From an uncultured Collinsella sp. (GTDB lineage: Bacteria > Actinomycetota > Coriobacteriia > Coriobacteriales > Coriobacteriaceae): a DNA stretch of 64,000 bases. Positions 8,943 to 17,571 of this stretch are shown here, piece after piece. A program made the translations under genes and the position numbers. Within the stretch, counting starts at the first letter, position 1, and each line of letters begins with the position of its first letter. The notes beneath the pieces were generated by a model, which was not told the origin of the DNA, did no database searches, and saw only the letters and a program-made list of their open reading frames with translations. The DNA lies in assembly GCA_937943045.1 (NCBI GenBank), contig CALEBN010000043.1:62001-126000 (forward strand), written 5' to 3'.

Positions 8943-9572
8943 ATGGCAGCTGCACAGCCGCTTAAGATTCGCATGGTTGCTGGACTTGGCAACCCTGGCG
9001 ATGAGTATGCCGAGACCCGCCACAACGCTGGCTTCAAAGCAATCGACGAGTTGGCCCGTCAGGCCGGTGTCACGTACTGGAAAAACCAGGCCGGCGCCGA
9101 GGTCGCGCTCATCAACATCAACGACCCCGAGGAAGAGGGCGGCAAGCGTCAGATTGTGCTGGTCAAGCCACAGTCGTACATGAATACCTCGGGCGGTCCC
9201 ATCTCCAAGCTTTGCCGCGAGTACAAAATCAAGGCCGAGGAGCTGCTTGTAATCCACGATGAGCTCGATATTCCCGCCGGCGACGTACGCGTTAAGGTGG
9301 GCGGCGGCCATGCTGGCCACAACGGGCTGCGTTCCATCATCGACAAGATGGGCAGTCGCGACTTCAGCCGCATCCGCACCGGTATCGGCAACCCTCCCGG
9401 CAAGATGGCTGTCGCAGACTACGTGCTCAAGCAGCTGCGCGCCCGCGAGGCCGAGGACTTCCAGGACACCTGCGCCCGCGCCGCCGACGCCGCCGGCCTG
9501 GCGATCGTGCACGGCGTAATCTACGCCCGCGATCACGTCAACGGCGCCGCTTCCGCCAACGGCAAGCACTAA
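8943..9572 (+). CDS. pth: Peptidyl-tRNA hydrolase
   Basis: Releases peptide from prematurely dissociated peptidyl-tRNA. At 209 residues it is slightly longer than usual, with a short N-terminal extension before IRMVAGLGNPGDEY. The motifs present are GLGNPGxxYxxTRHNAGF with the catalytic His, KPQSYMNTSGGP, HDELDIPAG, and GGGHAGHNGLRSI. The ATG at 8943 follows AAGGGA at six bases. It is followed by a strong terminator nested in a larger palindrome. Confidence 0.96.
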   Translation: MAAAQPLKIRMVAGLGNPGDEYAETRHNAGFKAIDELARQAGVTYWKNQAGAEVALININDPEEEGGKRQIVLVKPQSYMNTSGGPISKLCREYKIKAEELLVIHDELDIPAGDVRVKVGGGHAGHNGLRSIIDKMGSRDFSRIRTGIGNPPGKMAVADYVLKQLRAREAEDFQDTCARAADAAGLAIVHGVIYARDHVNGAASANGKH

Positions 9573-9574
9573 AG

Positions 9575-9772
9575 CCTACCATTTAGGGACAGGTTTATTT
9601 TGGCAGGTTTTATCTGCGGAAACACCTCAGTTGCGGCATCGCAATCAACCGCGCGCCGACTTACACACATAGCGCCCCAAAGGGGGCCGGCCTCATCACA
9701 ACCCGAGGCCGGCCCCCTTTGCCGTTTTACCCGATAAAACTGACCAAAATAAACCTGCCCCTATTTGGTAGG
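9575..9772. repeat. Long palindromic repeat with GGGACAGG arms
   Basis: Forty-base arms (9575-9614 and 9733-9772) are about 35/40 complementary and carry AGGGACAGG and its complement. The unit 9579-9616 is 35/38 identical, in inverse orientation, to 25612-25649. A separate perfect terminator hairpin lies in the middle. Confidence 0.85.
9679..9720 (+). terminator. Terminator after pth, nested in repeat
   Basis: aaagggggccggcctc (9679-9694) pairs perfectly with 9705-9720 over a ten-base loop. The stem is GC-rich and ends in TTT. Confidence 0.8.
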
Positions 9773-9946
9773 CCAAAGTGGATAAACCCTGCTCCCAACC
9801 GCCGAAGATACACGTAAGCGACATGTCCATGAGGGTATAATTTGCACCGTATGTCTGCACAACGCCTGTGCGCGTACGGTTTTATTCGGGCTACCGTCCA
9901 TTTCCGTGGAGGCACGGTTCGGTCGCCCTAACAAGAGAGGGGTTCT

Positions 9947-10786
9947 ATGTATAAGATCCTGGAGAAGACGCAGTTCTCGGAGAAGGTGTTCAAGTTCCGC
10001 ATCGAGGCGCCCGCAATCGCCAAGCATGCGCACGCTGGACAGTTCCTCATGGTTCGCGCCAATGAGACGGGCGAGCGTGTCCCGTTTACCCTGGCCGGCT
10101 GGAACGGTGACGAGGGCTGGGTCGAGTTCATCTTCATGGTGATCGGCAAGACCACCGAGATGCTTTCCACCTACGAGGCCGGCGAGTCGCTGCGCGACGT
10201 CGTGGGCCCGCTGGGCGTTCCCACCGAGATGGCCGAGGGCCCCTGCGCCGTCATTGGCGGCGGCGTCGGTCTGGCAATTGCCTTCCCGGTCGCCAAGCAC
10301 CTGGTCGAGACCGGTCACGAGGTGCACGCCATCATGGGCGCCCGCACCAAGGACCTCCTGCTCATGGAGGATCAGTTCCGCGAGCTCCTCGACGAGGACC
10401 ACATCCACATCACCACTGACGACGGTTCCTACGGCGAGCAGGGCGTTGTCACCGCTCCGTTGGAGCGTCTGCTGCAGGACAAGGCCGTGAGCCAGGTCTT
10501 CTGCGTCGGCCCCGTTCCGATGATGAAGTTCTCGACCCTCACCGCCCAGAAGTACGACACCCCCATCACCGCGTCGCTCAACCCCATCATGGTTGACGGC
10601 ACCGGTATGTGCGGCTGCTGCCGCGTCGAGGTGGGCGGCGTGACCAAGTTCGCTTGCGTCGACGGCCCCGACTTCGATGCCACCCTGGTCGACTGGGATG
10701 ACCTTCGTGCCCGCCAGGCCGCTTACCGTTCCGAAGAGGGCGCGTCCCTCAAGGCCTATGAGGAAAAGAGCTGCGCATGCCACTAG
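9947..10786 (+). CDS. nfnA: NADH-dependent ferredoxin:NADP+ oxidoreductase subunit A
   Basis: FAD- and [2Fe-2S]-containing small subunit, related to dihydroorotate dehydrogenase electron-transfer subunits. In the Nfn complex it handles NADH and passes electrons to the partner. At 279 residues it shows a ferredoxin-reductase beta-barrel with VPFTLAGW, an NAD-binding GGGVGLAIAFPVAKHL segment, and a C-terminal CGCCRVEVG...C cluster motif. It overlaps nfnB by ten bases, so the two are co-translated. The ATG follows AGAGAGGGG. Without pyrD next door the Nfn role is preferred over pyrimidine synthesis. Confidence 0.88.
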   Translation: MYKILEKTQFSEKVFKFRIEAPAIAKHAHAGQFLMVRANETGERVPFTLAGWNGDEGWVEFIFMVIGKTTEMLSTYEAGESLRDVVGPLGVPTEMAEGPCAVIGGGVGLAIAFPVAKHLVETGHEVHAIMGARTKDLLLMEDQFRELLDEDHIHITTDDGSYGEQGVVTAPLERLLQDKAVSQVFCVGPVPMMKFSTLTAQKYDTPITASLNPIMVDGTGMCGCCRVEVGGVTKFACVDGPDFDATLVDWDDLRARQAAYRSEEGASLKAYEEKSCACH

Positions 10787-12186
10787 TTAACGGTCGTTTC
10801 GTTGCCGATATGAAGTCGCCCCGCACCCCCGATAACGAGGAGCCGGCTGCCGAGCGCGCCTGCGACTTCCGCCCCGTCGACAAGGGCTTCACCGAGGAGA
10901 TGGCGCTGGCCGAGGCCGAGCGCTGCCTCAACTGCAAGAAGCCGTTCTGTGTTGAGGGCTGCCCCGTCAACATCAACATCCCCCGCTTTATCGAGCAAAT
11001 CCGCGCGAAGGACTTCGGCGGCGCCCTCGATACCATCCGCGAGGACTCCATGCTTCCCGCCATCTGCGGTCGCGTCTGCCCGCAGGAGAACCAGTGCGAG
11101 GGCAAGTGCATCCGTGGTAAGAAGTCCGAGCCCGTGGCCATCGGCCAGCTCGAGCGCTTCCTGGGTGACCGCCCCGAGCTCGCCTCCACGCCCAAGATGG
11201 CTCCCAAGAACGGCAAGAAGGTCGCCGTCGTCGGCTCCGGCCCGTCCGGCATCACCTGCGCCGGCGAGCTCGCCCGTAACGGCTTTGACGTCACCGTCTT
11301 CGAGGCCTTCTTTACCGGCGGCGGCGTGCTGGTCTACGGCATCCCCGAGTTCCGTCTGCCCAAGGCAGTCGTCAAGCGTGAGATTGACGGCCTGGAGGAC
11401 ATGGGCGTCAAGTTTGAGTACAACTCCGTCGTGGGCAACATGGCCACGGCCGAGGAGCTGTTCGAGCAGGGCTTCGACGCCATCTACGTGGCGACCGGCG
11501 CTGGCCTGCCCAAGTTCCTCAACGTCCCCGGCGAGAACCTGCCCAACGTCTTCTTCGCCAACGAGTACCTCACCCGCGTGAACCTGATGAAGGCTAACAA
11601 GTTCCCCGAGTACGACACCCCCACCAAGCACGGCAAGAACGTCGTCGTCTTTGGTGGCGGCAACGTGGCTATGGACGCCGTCCGTACCGCCAAGCGCCTG
11701 GGCGCCGAGCACGCCATCATCGCCTACCGTCGTACCGAGGACGAGATGCCCTGCCGTCGCGCTGAGCTGCACCATGCCAAGGCCGAGGGCGTCGAGGTTC
11801 TGCCGCTCGTCTCCCCGCTCGAGTTTGTCGCTGGCGAGGACGGCTCCGTGTGCGCCGTCAAGGTCCAGAAGATGGAGCTCGGCGAGCCCGACGAGTCCGG
11901 CCGTCGTCGTCCGGTGCCCATCGAGGGCGCCATCGAGGAGATCCCCTGCGACGTCGCAATCTCGGCTATCGGCACCAACGCCAACCCCTTCGCTGCCAAG
12001 ATCGGCGGCAAGATGGAGCTCAACAAGTGGGGCTACATCGTCGCCGACGAGAAGACCGGCCAGACCACCGATCCCCGCATCTGGGCCGGCGGCGACATCG
12101 TCACCGGTGCCGCTACGGTCATTCTGGCGATGGGCGCCGGCAAGAAGGCCGCCGCTTCGATCACCAAGAGCCTGCTGGGCGAGTAA
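10777..12186 (+). CDS. nfnB: Nfn subunit B / glutamate synthase small-subunit-like flavoprotein
   Basis: FAD/NADPH oxidoreductase with two [4Fe-4S] clusters; with NfnA it couples NADH, NADPH and ferredoxin by electron bifurcation. The 469-residue chain has N-terminal CLNCKKPFCVEGCP and CGRVCPQENQCEGKC cluster motifs, an FAD-binding VVGSGPSGITCAGELA, and an NADPH fold VFGGGNVAMDAVRTA. The terminal GGDIVTGAATVILAMGAG is the family's FAD tail motif. It is often annotated gltA/gltD, but no glutamate synthase large subunit is present and the nfnA partner overlaps it. A terminator follows. Confidence 0.9.
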   Translation: MPLVNGRFVADMKSPRTPDNEEPAAERACDFRPVDKGFTEEMALAEAERCLNCKKPFCVEGCPVNINIPRFIEQIRAKDFGGALDTIREDSMLPAICGRVCPQENQCEGKCIRGKKSEPVAIGQLERFLGDRPELASTPKMAPKNGKKVAVVGSGPSGITCAGELARNGFDVTVFEAFFTGGGVLVYGIPEFRLPKAVVKREIDGLEDMGVKFEYNSVVGNMATAEELFEQGFDAIYVATGAGLPKFLNVPGENLPNVFFANEYLTRVNLMKANKFPEYDTPTKHGKNVVVFGGGNVAMDAVRTAKRLGAEHAIIAYRRTEDEMPCRRAELHHAKAEGVEVLPLVSPLEFVAGEDGSVCAVKVQKMELGEPDESGRRRPVPIEGAIEEIPCDVAISAIGTNANPFAAKIGGKMELNKWGYIVADEKTGQTTDPRIWAGGDIVTGAATVILAMGAGKKAAASITKSLLGE

Positions 12187-12214
12187 TCACCTGCAGCGCT
12201 AGCCACCAAACGGC

Positions 12215-12253
12215 AAAGTCCCCGTCGAGCACACGCCCGGCGGGGACTTTTTC
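12215..12253 (+). terminator. Terminator after nfnAB
   Basis: aaagtccccg pairs with cggggacttt and is followed by TTC, over a 16-base loop that has its own short pairing. Confidence 0.8.
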
Positions 12254-12264
12254 TATGCCGGCCG

Positions 12265-12309
12265 CCCCAACCACCACGGTGGGGACAGGCACCTTTGTGG
12301 TGGTTGGGG
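12265..12309. repeat. GGGGACAGG palindrome
   Basis: Arms ccccaaccaccac (12265-12277) and its complement (12297-12309) enclose GGTGGGGACAGGCACCTTTG. It is the same family as 14599, 16210 and 54749. Confidence 0.8.
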
Positions 12310-12328
12310 GCCTGGTCGGTCGTTTTGC

Positions 12329-12543
12329 CTCAATCTGTAACACCTGGAGCCCGTTGAGCCTTGTAGTTGTTACAGATCGAGATATCGCTCCAACCGCCCC
12401 CGCTTTGTCTCAATCTGTAACAGCTAGAGACCAAATTCCCCGCTACGTGTTACAGATCGAGACGTTAGGTTGGCGGCCATTCGGTTCATCTCAATCTGTA
12501 ACATCTGGAGCCGTTTTGGGCAGTTTGGTGTTACAGATTGAGA
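12329..12543. repeat. Tandem array of three related palindromes
   Basis: There are three units, 12329-12381, 12408-12462 and 12489-12543, with a period of about 80 bases. Each opens with (t)ctcaatctgtaaca and closes with tgttacagatcgag(a) or a one-base variant, while the 25-base centres differ. After each left arm comes a CTGGAG/CTAGAG-like hexamer. The array lies between the convergent nfnB and surface-protein genes. Function is unknown. Confidence 0.9.
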
Positions 12544-12580
12544 TTTTGCTGAGGCCGAGGATAGGCGCCGTCACCAAAAC

Positions 12581-14572
12581 CTAGCGCTTGCGGCGCTTGG
12601 TTGCGGCGAGACCGGCGGCTACGGTTGCGCCGGCGATGCCTAGGGCGGCGACTGTCATCGCGGTGGTATCTCCCGTGGCCACCAGGGCAGCATCGCTCTT
12701 CTTGGCCGGCGCGGCTTTCTCAACCGTCTTGGTCGTGGCGGTTGTCGTGGCCGGTTTAGCCGCGGGTTTGGTCTCGGGCTTCACCTCGGGCTTGGTATCG
12801 GGCTTGACGTCAGGCTGCGGCGTCGGCTTGGGATCCGGCGTAGGCTGCGGATCGGGAGTCGGCGTGGCCTCGGGCGTAAACGTCAGGTTGGTGTTGAGCC
12901 ACAGGGTATCGATCCAGCCGCTCTCGGGATCAACCACACTCGCTTCGTCCATCTGGTAGCCGCACTCCACGCCGTTGATCTTCAGCTTGGTATTGGGCGT
13001 AAAGTAGAAACCGCGCGCCGGCTTAAAGTACAGGCCGTAACGATAGGTCACACCAGGCTTAAAGGCATCGATGCGGTTGGTGATGTTCTGGTCCCAGAAC
13101 TCAACGGAATTTACTTCGCTACCATCGCTGCCCGTCCAAAACTCACACTGAAGGACAGAGTTCGAGCCCACCGGGATGCCCGCCGTAAAGACCGGCTTAT
13201 CGCCCGCCTTAAAGGTGGTCGTGGCGCCATTAATCTCGATAACGTCGATGGCACGCCATTCATCAATCGGCTGCTCGCACAGCATATTGTCAGCGTTTGG
13301 GGCGAAGACGCCGTTGACGGTCTTGATGTGGTGCGCCCAATGACCGTTGACGTTCATATTGCAGTCATCGGCCACGGTATTGTCGCCCTTGAGCCTCAGC
13401 TCAACGGAGTACATGTAGAACTTGCCCTCTTCGAAGTGGTCAATCTTCTTCATGCCCGGCGTGTACTTTGCGGGGTCGGAATACCAGAAGGCAACGGGTA
13501 CCGACTCCCCGGATTCCATATCGAGCTCCATTTCTTCCCAGCACTCGTAGGCGATCTCGTACTTGTCGGCGTCAGCAGCGGGAATCGTCGCGGTCGCGCG
13601 GGGCGCCTCGCCGGGCGCGTAGTCGGTCTTCACGTCGTTGACGTCCAGGTTATGGATGGCTTCGTTTTCTGACGCAACGAGCGTAATTTCGCTATTGATG
13701 ACGTAGCGGAGGTAATAATCGTACCTGGTTTCGTTGAGGATAGTCGAGCTGCCTTCATAGTCAGTTCCGGTATACTCCAGTGCCGCGCCAATATAGAGAG
13801 CCTCATTGCGCGTGAGTCGATACGAGCCGCCTGCCGCGCCACCCGTAAAGGTCAGCGTCAGCCTCATGTGATCGCCAACAGGCTCAAAGTGAGCCGTCAC
13901 GTCGGACATGGACGCATCCTGAACTTCGACCAGAGTGCCCGAAGTGGCATCGGCCCTGTAGTACTTAACCTCGACGACTTCGCTCGCAAGCGCTTCTGGA
14001 ATGCCACCCTCAACATCGGGAAAATCATAGGTATACGACTGGCCCTTTTTGAGTGTGACCTTGCTCGGAAGCGCGCAGTCCGTATAGTGGGGGACCACGG
14101 TCGTGTTGACCCTAACGTCGCTGCCGCCAACAACATCGGTCACACCGCAGGGCATGATGGCGTTGCTCGCCGGCATGGCGGCGTTGTCGTCGCCAGAAGC
14201 GTTTTGCCCAGCGAGCGCAGCACCGCTAGACTCATTGACGGCATCGGCTGGGATTGTCTGCTGAGGCTCAACGGTGGCTTGCGCCGCCGGAGCAGCATCG
14301 GTTGCAGGCGCGGTCGAAGCAGCTGGTGCGGTCGTTGCAGCCGCATCCTCCGCAACCGCCGGCGTCACCGGAGCCGCGGCAACCTCGTCCGTCCCAGCGG
14401 CGGGATCGGCGCATTCCGTCGCCAGCGCCACGCTCGGCAGCAGCAACTGACCGACCATAAGCGCACACGCGCCGGCGCAAGCTATTTTTGCACCCACACA
14501 ACGCCAGGTACCGTGAGCCAGCGAGCAGGTGGACTCACGTTGAGCTTGCTTGTCAAAGTGGCTTGCGTTCAT
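12581..14572 (-). CDS. Secreted sortase-type surface protein
   Basis: The predicted 663-residue cell-surface protein starts at 14572, where GGAGG lies five bases before ATG. The N-terminus has a charged stretch, then the hydrophobic IACAGACALMVGQLLLPSVA and a likely signal-peptidase site after ALA. Next is an Ala/Thr/Pro-rich spacer, then about 400 residues of beta-rich sequence with repeated F.(A/P)GxxPxF.A-like blocks. A Pro/Lys/Thr-rich wall-spanning region follows (TPTPDPQPTPDPKPTPQPD). The C-terminus is LVATGD, a hydrophobic helix and KRRKR, a non-canonical LPXTG-type sorting signal. The ligand is unknown. A GGGGACAGG palindrome lies directly upstream. Confidence 0.8.
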   Translation of the reverse strand: MNASHFDKQAQRESTCSLAHGTWRCVGAKIACAGACALMVGQLLLPSVALATECADPAAGTDEVAAAPVTPAVAEDAAATTAPAASTAPATDAAPAAQATVEPQQTIPADAVNESSGAALAGQNASGDDNAAMPASNAIMPCGVTDVVGGSDVRVNTTVVPHYTDCALPSKVTLKKGQSYTYDFPDVEGGIPEALASEVVEVKYYRADATSGTLVEVQDASMSDVTAHFEPVGDHMRLTLTFTGGAAGGSYRLTRNEALYIGAALEYTGTDYEGSSTILNETRYDYYLRYVINSEITLVASENEAIHNLDVNDVKTDYAPGEAPRATATIPAADADKYEIAYECWEEMELDMESGESVPVAFWYSDPAKYTPGMKKIDHFEEGKFYMYSVELRLKGDNTVADDCNMNVNGHWAHHIKTVNGVFAPNADNMLCEQPIDEWRAIDVIEINGATTTFKAGDKPVFTAGIPVGSNSVLQCEFWTGSDGSEVNSVEFWDQNITNRIDAFKPGVTYRYGLYFKPARGFYFTPNTKLKINGVECGYQMDEASVVDPESGWIDTLWLNTNLTFTPEATPTPDPQPTPDPKPTPQPDVKPDTKPEVKPETKPAAKPATTTATTKTVEKAAPAKKSDAALVATGDTTAMTVAALGIAGATVAAGLAATKRRKR

Positions 14573-14598
14573 AACGGCCTCCTTGGTCGTAGGGACAT

Positions 14599-14633
14599 AC
14601 CACCACAAAGGTGCCTGTCCCCTTTGTGGTGGT
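14599..14633. repeat. GGGGACAGG palindrome
   Basis: accaccacaaagg (14599-14611) pairs with cctttgtggtggt (14621-14633), and the loop completes GGGGACAGGCACC on the minus strand. It lies in the shared upstream region of two divergent genes, unlike most copies. Confidence 0.85.
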
Positions 14634-14798
14634 CCTGTACCACCAAGATGTGCCAAATGACTCCATATGCCTAGGTTCGTAGATGTGAACCTAGGCCTCT
14701 ACCTGCGGTTTAATTCAATATGATTTCGCCATCGCCACACTCGTCCCGGGAACGCTACAATCGAGGACACGATTATTCGTCCACCCAAAGGACCGTCC

Positions 14799-16205
14799 TT
14801 GAACCTGAGCAGGTCTAAAATCAACGCGCTTCTGGCACTCGCGCTCTTCACCTTCGCCTTCCTTGCCGCCGAGTTTCGCTTCGACGTCAACGTCGGGCTG
14901 CTCGCCGGTGCCGAACGCGTTGTAATCGCACAGGGCTTTATTCTGGGTGCGAGCGTGCTCGGCTTTATCGGATACGCGCCGCTGCTCGGGCTCGCACAGC
15001 GCAAGGGCCACTCACTGGCAGCCGTCAACGCCGCCGCCGTCCCTATCGTCATCGTGGGCCTAACCCAAATTCAATCCCCCACGGACCCGCTTGCGCTCGA
15101 GATTCTGGGCTGCGTGGCATTCTTTGGACTCGGCCTGCTGGGCGCCGCTGCGCACCACGCCTTTTCACTGGCGTTTCAAGACGATCCCAAGCTCGCCACC
15201 GGTGCGGGAGCAGCCTATGCCGCGGGCATCCTGATGCAGTTCGCCGTCAACCTGCTCAATTGCGGCGGTATCGCAGAGCTCATCGTCCTTGGCGCAGCGA
15301 CTATCGCCATATCCGCCCTCAGCGTCGTTCCCCAAAAAGCTGCCGAGAGCTCCAGCCCCGCCATCAATCCCTTTGCTGAGTCCTCTCATGCCCTCGCCAA
15401 ACAGGCATGCTGGAGCATCGCGCTCGTCATGATTCTTGCCTGTCTGTTCTCCACCCTCGACAACGTGGTCACACTCTCCAACGCCCACGGCACCATTGCC
15501 GTGCAGACTTGGCCGCGCCTCTTTTTGGCGGCAAGCGGCCTTGCCGCCGGTCTTATCTTTGACCTTGACGAGCGCCGCTACATGGGACTTGTCATGCTCG
15601 GCATCGCCGTGCTCTCGACCATTTCCATCCTGGCCGTGGAGGCCGGCGCCGATCCCAACCTAGGCCTTGTCGTCTTTTACCTGAGCTCGGGCTTTTTTGT
15701 CACGTTCTTTACCGCCACCTTTACACAGCTGGCACCGCGCATGCATGCACCCGCCCTCTGGGCCGGCATGGGGCGCGCCGCCAACAATGTATGTGCATTC
15801 ACTACATCGGGCATCTCGCTTGCCCTCGTGACCTCGGGCAACGTTGCCCTCATCATGATCGGTGCGCTCATGCTGCTTGTGGCGGCGAGTGTGGCGTTTG
15901 TAGCCGCGGGCCTGTTCCGCCTGCCCCAAACCGAGCAGGAGCGCGAGCGCGAGCAGCTGGCAGAAGAAGCACTCGCCGCCCCCACCATCGAGGAGCAACG
16001 CCAGGCCTTCATCGCCAACCACGCTCTCACCCCGCGCGAAGTCGACGTGCTCATAGCCGTGACCCAGGATGAACGCCCGCTCAAGCAGGTCGCCGAGGAG
16101 CTCGGTATCTCGATGCGCATGGTGCAGCGCCACCTGAGCTCTATCTACCAAAAGACCGACACGCAGACGCGCGCCGGTCTCACCAAGGCCTTCCCCTCCG
16201 CCTAA
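14799..16205 (+). CDS. Membrane-anchored LuxR-family transcriptional regulator
   Basis: The first ~370 of 468 residues form about twelve hydrophobic segments like a transporter. A charged linker (EQEREREQLAEEA) follows, then a C-terminal LuxR/GerE helix-turn-helix: LTPREVDVLIAV, then LKQVAEELGISMRMVQRHLS. Membrane-bound LuxR proteins of this build are a hallmark of Coriobacteriia. They probably sense a ligand in the membrane domain and bind DNA nearby. The start is TTG at 14799, supported by AAAGGA at about seven bases. It is divergent from the surface-protein gene, which is a plausible target. The signal is unknown. Confidence 0.85.
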   Translation: MNLSRSKINALLALALFTFAFLAAEFRFDVNVGLLAGAERVVIAQGFILGASVLGFIGYAPLLGLAQRKGHSLAAVNAAAVPIVIVGLTQIQSPTDPLALEILGCVAFFGLGLLGAAAHHAFSLAFQDDPKLATGAGAAYAAGILMQFAVNLLNCGGIAELIVLGAATIAISALSVVPQKAAESSSPAINPFAESSHALAKQACWSIALVMILACLFSTLDNVVTLSNAHGTIAVQTWPRLFLAASGLAAGLIFDLDERRYMGLVMLGIAVLSTISILAVEAGADPNLGLVVFYLSSGFFVTFFTATFTQLAPRMHAPALWAGMGRAANNVCAFTTSGISLALVTSGNVALIMIGALMLLVAASVAFVAAGLFRLPQTEQEREREQLAEEALAAPTIEEQRQAFIANHALTPREVDVLIAVTQDERPLKQVAEELGISMRMVQRHLSSIYQKTDTQTRAGLTKAFPSA

Positions 16206-16209
16206 AACA

Positions 16210-16250
16210 AAAACCACCACAAAGGTGCCTGTCCCCTTTGTGGTGGTTTT
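16210..16250. repeat. GGGGACAGG palindrome between convergent genes
   Basis: aaaaccaccacaaagg (16210-16225) pairs with 16235-16250 and is flanked by A and T runs, so it would work as a terminator in both directions. The core reads GGGGACAGGCACC on the minus strand, as at 14599. Confidence 0.85.
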
Positions 16251-16257
16251 TGGTCGG

Positions 16258-16881
16258 TTAAGCCTCGAGTTGCGCCACTTTGTAGCGGTAGGCGGCGGCG
16301 ATAACGTCTTTACAGCCCTCGCGTCCCAACTTGGCGCGGTTGACGACGATGTCTTTGCCGCTCGTCATCTTCCACTTTCCGGCACTGTAGCGCTTGTAGA
16401 ACGCCTCGCGCGCCTTCTGCTGCTGCTTGACCAGCTTGGCGCCCTTCTTTTTGTTAAGTCCACGCTTCTTGCGCACGATCTCGACGCGGTCCTCAAAGGG
16501 TGCGGTCACCAACACGGCAATATGGTTGGGGTTGTTACGCAGCAGGTAATCGGACAGGCGACCTTCAATAATGCAGCTCTCGGTCTCGCCCAGATCCAAA
16601 ATCACCTGGCTCATCTTTTGGAACAACTTGTCCGAGTACGAGCGCGCATCGTAGCGGTCGGGCAGGAACGCCATGTTCTCCACGGCCAGACGTTCGTCAT
16701 AGGCGGCCATCTTATCGAGCGACTCGCCCGCGCGCAGAGACGCGCGCACCAGCAGCTCGTTGTCGTACAGCGGAATCCCCAACTCGTCGGCAAGCATGCG
16801 ACCAATCTCGTGGCCCTCGGCGCCAAAGTCGCGCGCGATGGTAATGACCACAGGATTCTTCTTGTTCTCCAGATCGCTCAT
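16258..16881 (-). CDS. Cytidylate-kinase-like family protein
   Basis: A 207-residue P-loop kinase-like protein of the cytidylate kinase-like family, found widely in Firmicutes and Actinobacteria. It begins VVITIARDFGAEGHEIGRML, matching the family's ITISRExGSGGxxIG pattern but with GAEG in place of the usual GSGG. It then has LYDNELL, an internal Arg-rich region and a Lys-rich helix (KKRGLNKKKGAKL). The start at 16881 follows AAAGGA at six bases. It lies downstream of the amino-acid ABC operon across a small palindrome. Its substrate is unproven. Confidence 0.75.
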   Translation of the reverse strand: MSDLENKKNPVVITIARDFGAEGHEIGRMLADELGIPLYDNELLVRASLRAGESLDKMAAYDERLAVENMAFLPDRYDARSYSDKLFQKMSQVILDLGETESCIIEGRLSDYLLRNNPNHIAVLVTAPFEDRVEIVRKKRGLNKKKGAKLVKQQQKAREAFYKRYSAGKWKMTSGKDIVVNRAKLGREGCKDVIAAAYRYKVAQLEA

Positions 16882-16897
16882 CGCGATTCCTTTCTCT

Positions 16898-16928
16898 ATG
16901 TGGCAAAGGGGCTGTCCCTTTGCCACAT
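16898..16928. repeat. Short palindrome with AGGGACAG core
   Basis: atgtggcaaaggg (16898-16910) pairs perfectly with 16916-16928 over a five-base loop. The minus strand reads AGGGACAGCCCC. It directly follows the ABC permease stop. Confidence 0.8.
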
Positions 16929-16929
16929 T

Positions 16930-17568
16930 CTACGCTGCCACCATTCGCCTCTGATATGCGCGAACCAGCAGCGAGATACCAAAGTTGAGCACAAAGTACA
17001 TCGCAAACACCAGGCCGTAGAGCATAAGCACCTGCGACAGATCAATCGCGTGGGCCATCACGACGTTTGCCGTGTACATGAGCTCGGCCACGTTAATGCC
17101 CGAAAGATACGAGCTGTCCTTGATGACGGTCGTGCACTGGCTAAACAGCGCCGGAATGATCGTCTTAAATGTCTGCGGCAGAATGATGTAGCGCATGGTG
17201 GCAAAGAAGCCGAAGCCCTGGCTCTGCGCCGCCTCAAACTGGCCGCGCGGAATCGAGTTGAGGCCGCCGCGCACAATCTCAGCCATAACAGCGCTGGTAA
17301 ACAGCGTAAAGGCGATGGTCGAAATCACAATGTCCAAACCCTGCACCGTAAAGTAGATAAACAGGATCCACAGCAGGTTCGGCGTGCAGCGGAACAGCTC
17401 GATATAGGCGCTCACCAAAATACGGAACGGGCGGGGCGCATAGCTTTTAACGAGCGCCAGCACCGTGCCAAAGATGAGCGAGAAAAAGATCGACAGCGCC
17501 GAGATCTCGATCGTCTTAACAAAGCCGCCCCAAATGTAGAGCAGGTTGGTCGCGTTGAAGATTTCCAT
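16930..17568 (-). CDS. Amino-acid ABC transporter permease (second)
   Basis: Inner-membrane permease of a polar amino-acid importer of the His/Gln/Glu/Arg family. The 212 residues show about five hydrophobic segments and the ATPase-contact EAA loop GQFEAAQSQGFGFF. It has an N-terminal FVKTIEISALSIFFSLIFGT typical of HisM/GlnP proteins. The start lies three bases after the stop of the other permease, and the operon order is ATPase, binding protein, permease, permease. The exact amino acid cannot be read from sequence. Confidence 0.92.
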   Translation of the reverse strand: MEIFNATNLLYIWGGFVKTIEISALSIFFSLIFGTVLALVKSYAPRPFRILVSAYIELFRCTPNLLWILFIYFTVQGLDIVISTIAFTLFTSAVMAEIVRGGLNSIPRGQFEAAQSQGFGFFATMRYIILPQTFKTIIPALFSQCTTVIKDSSYLSGINVAELMYTANVVMAHAIDLSQVLMLYGLVFAMYFVLNFGISLLVRAYQRRMVAA

Positions 17569-17571
17569 GCG

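Noticed and set aside
9947..12186. Dihydroorotate dehydrogenase B with glutamate synthase
   Set aside because: No pyrD or glutamate synthase large subunit adjoins; overlap of the two genes fits an Nfn complex better.
12329..12543. CRISPR array
   Set aside because: The repeated parts are inverted within each unit, only three units exist, and no cas genes are in the window.
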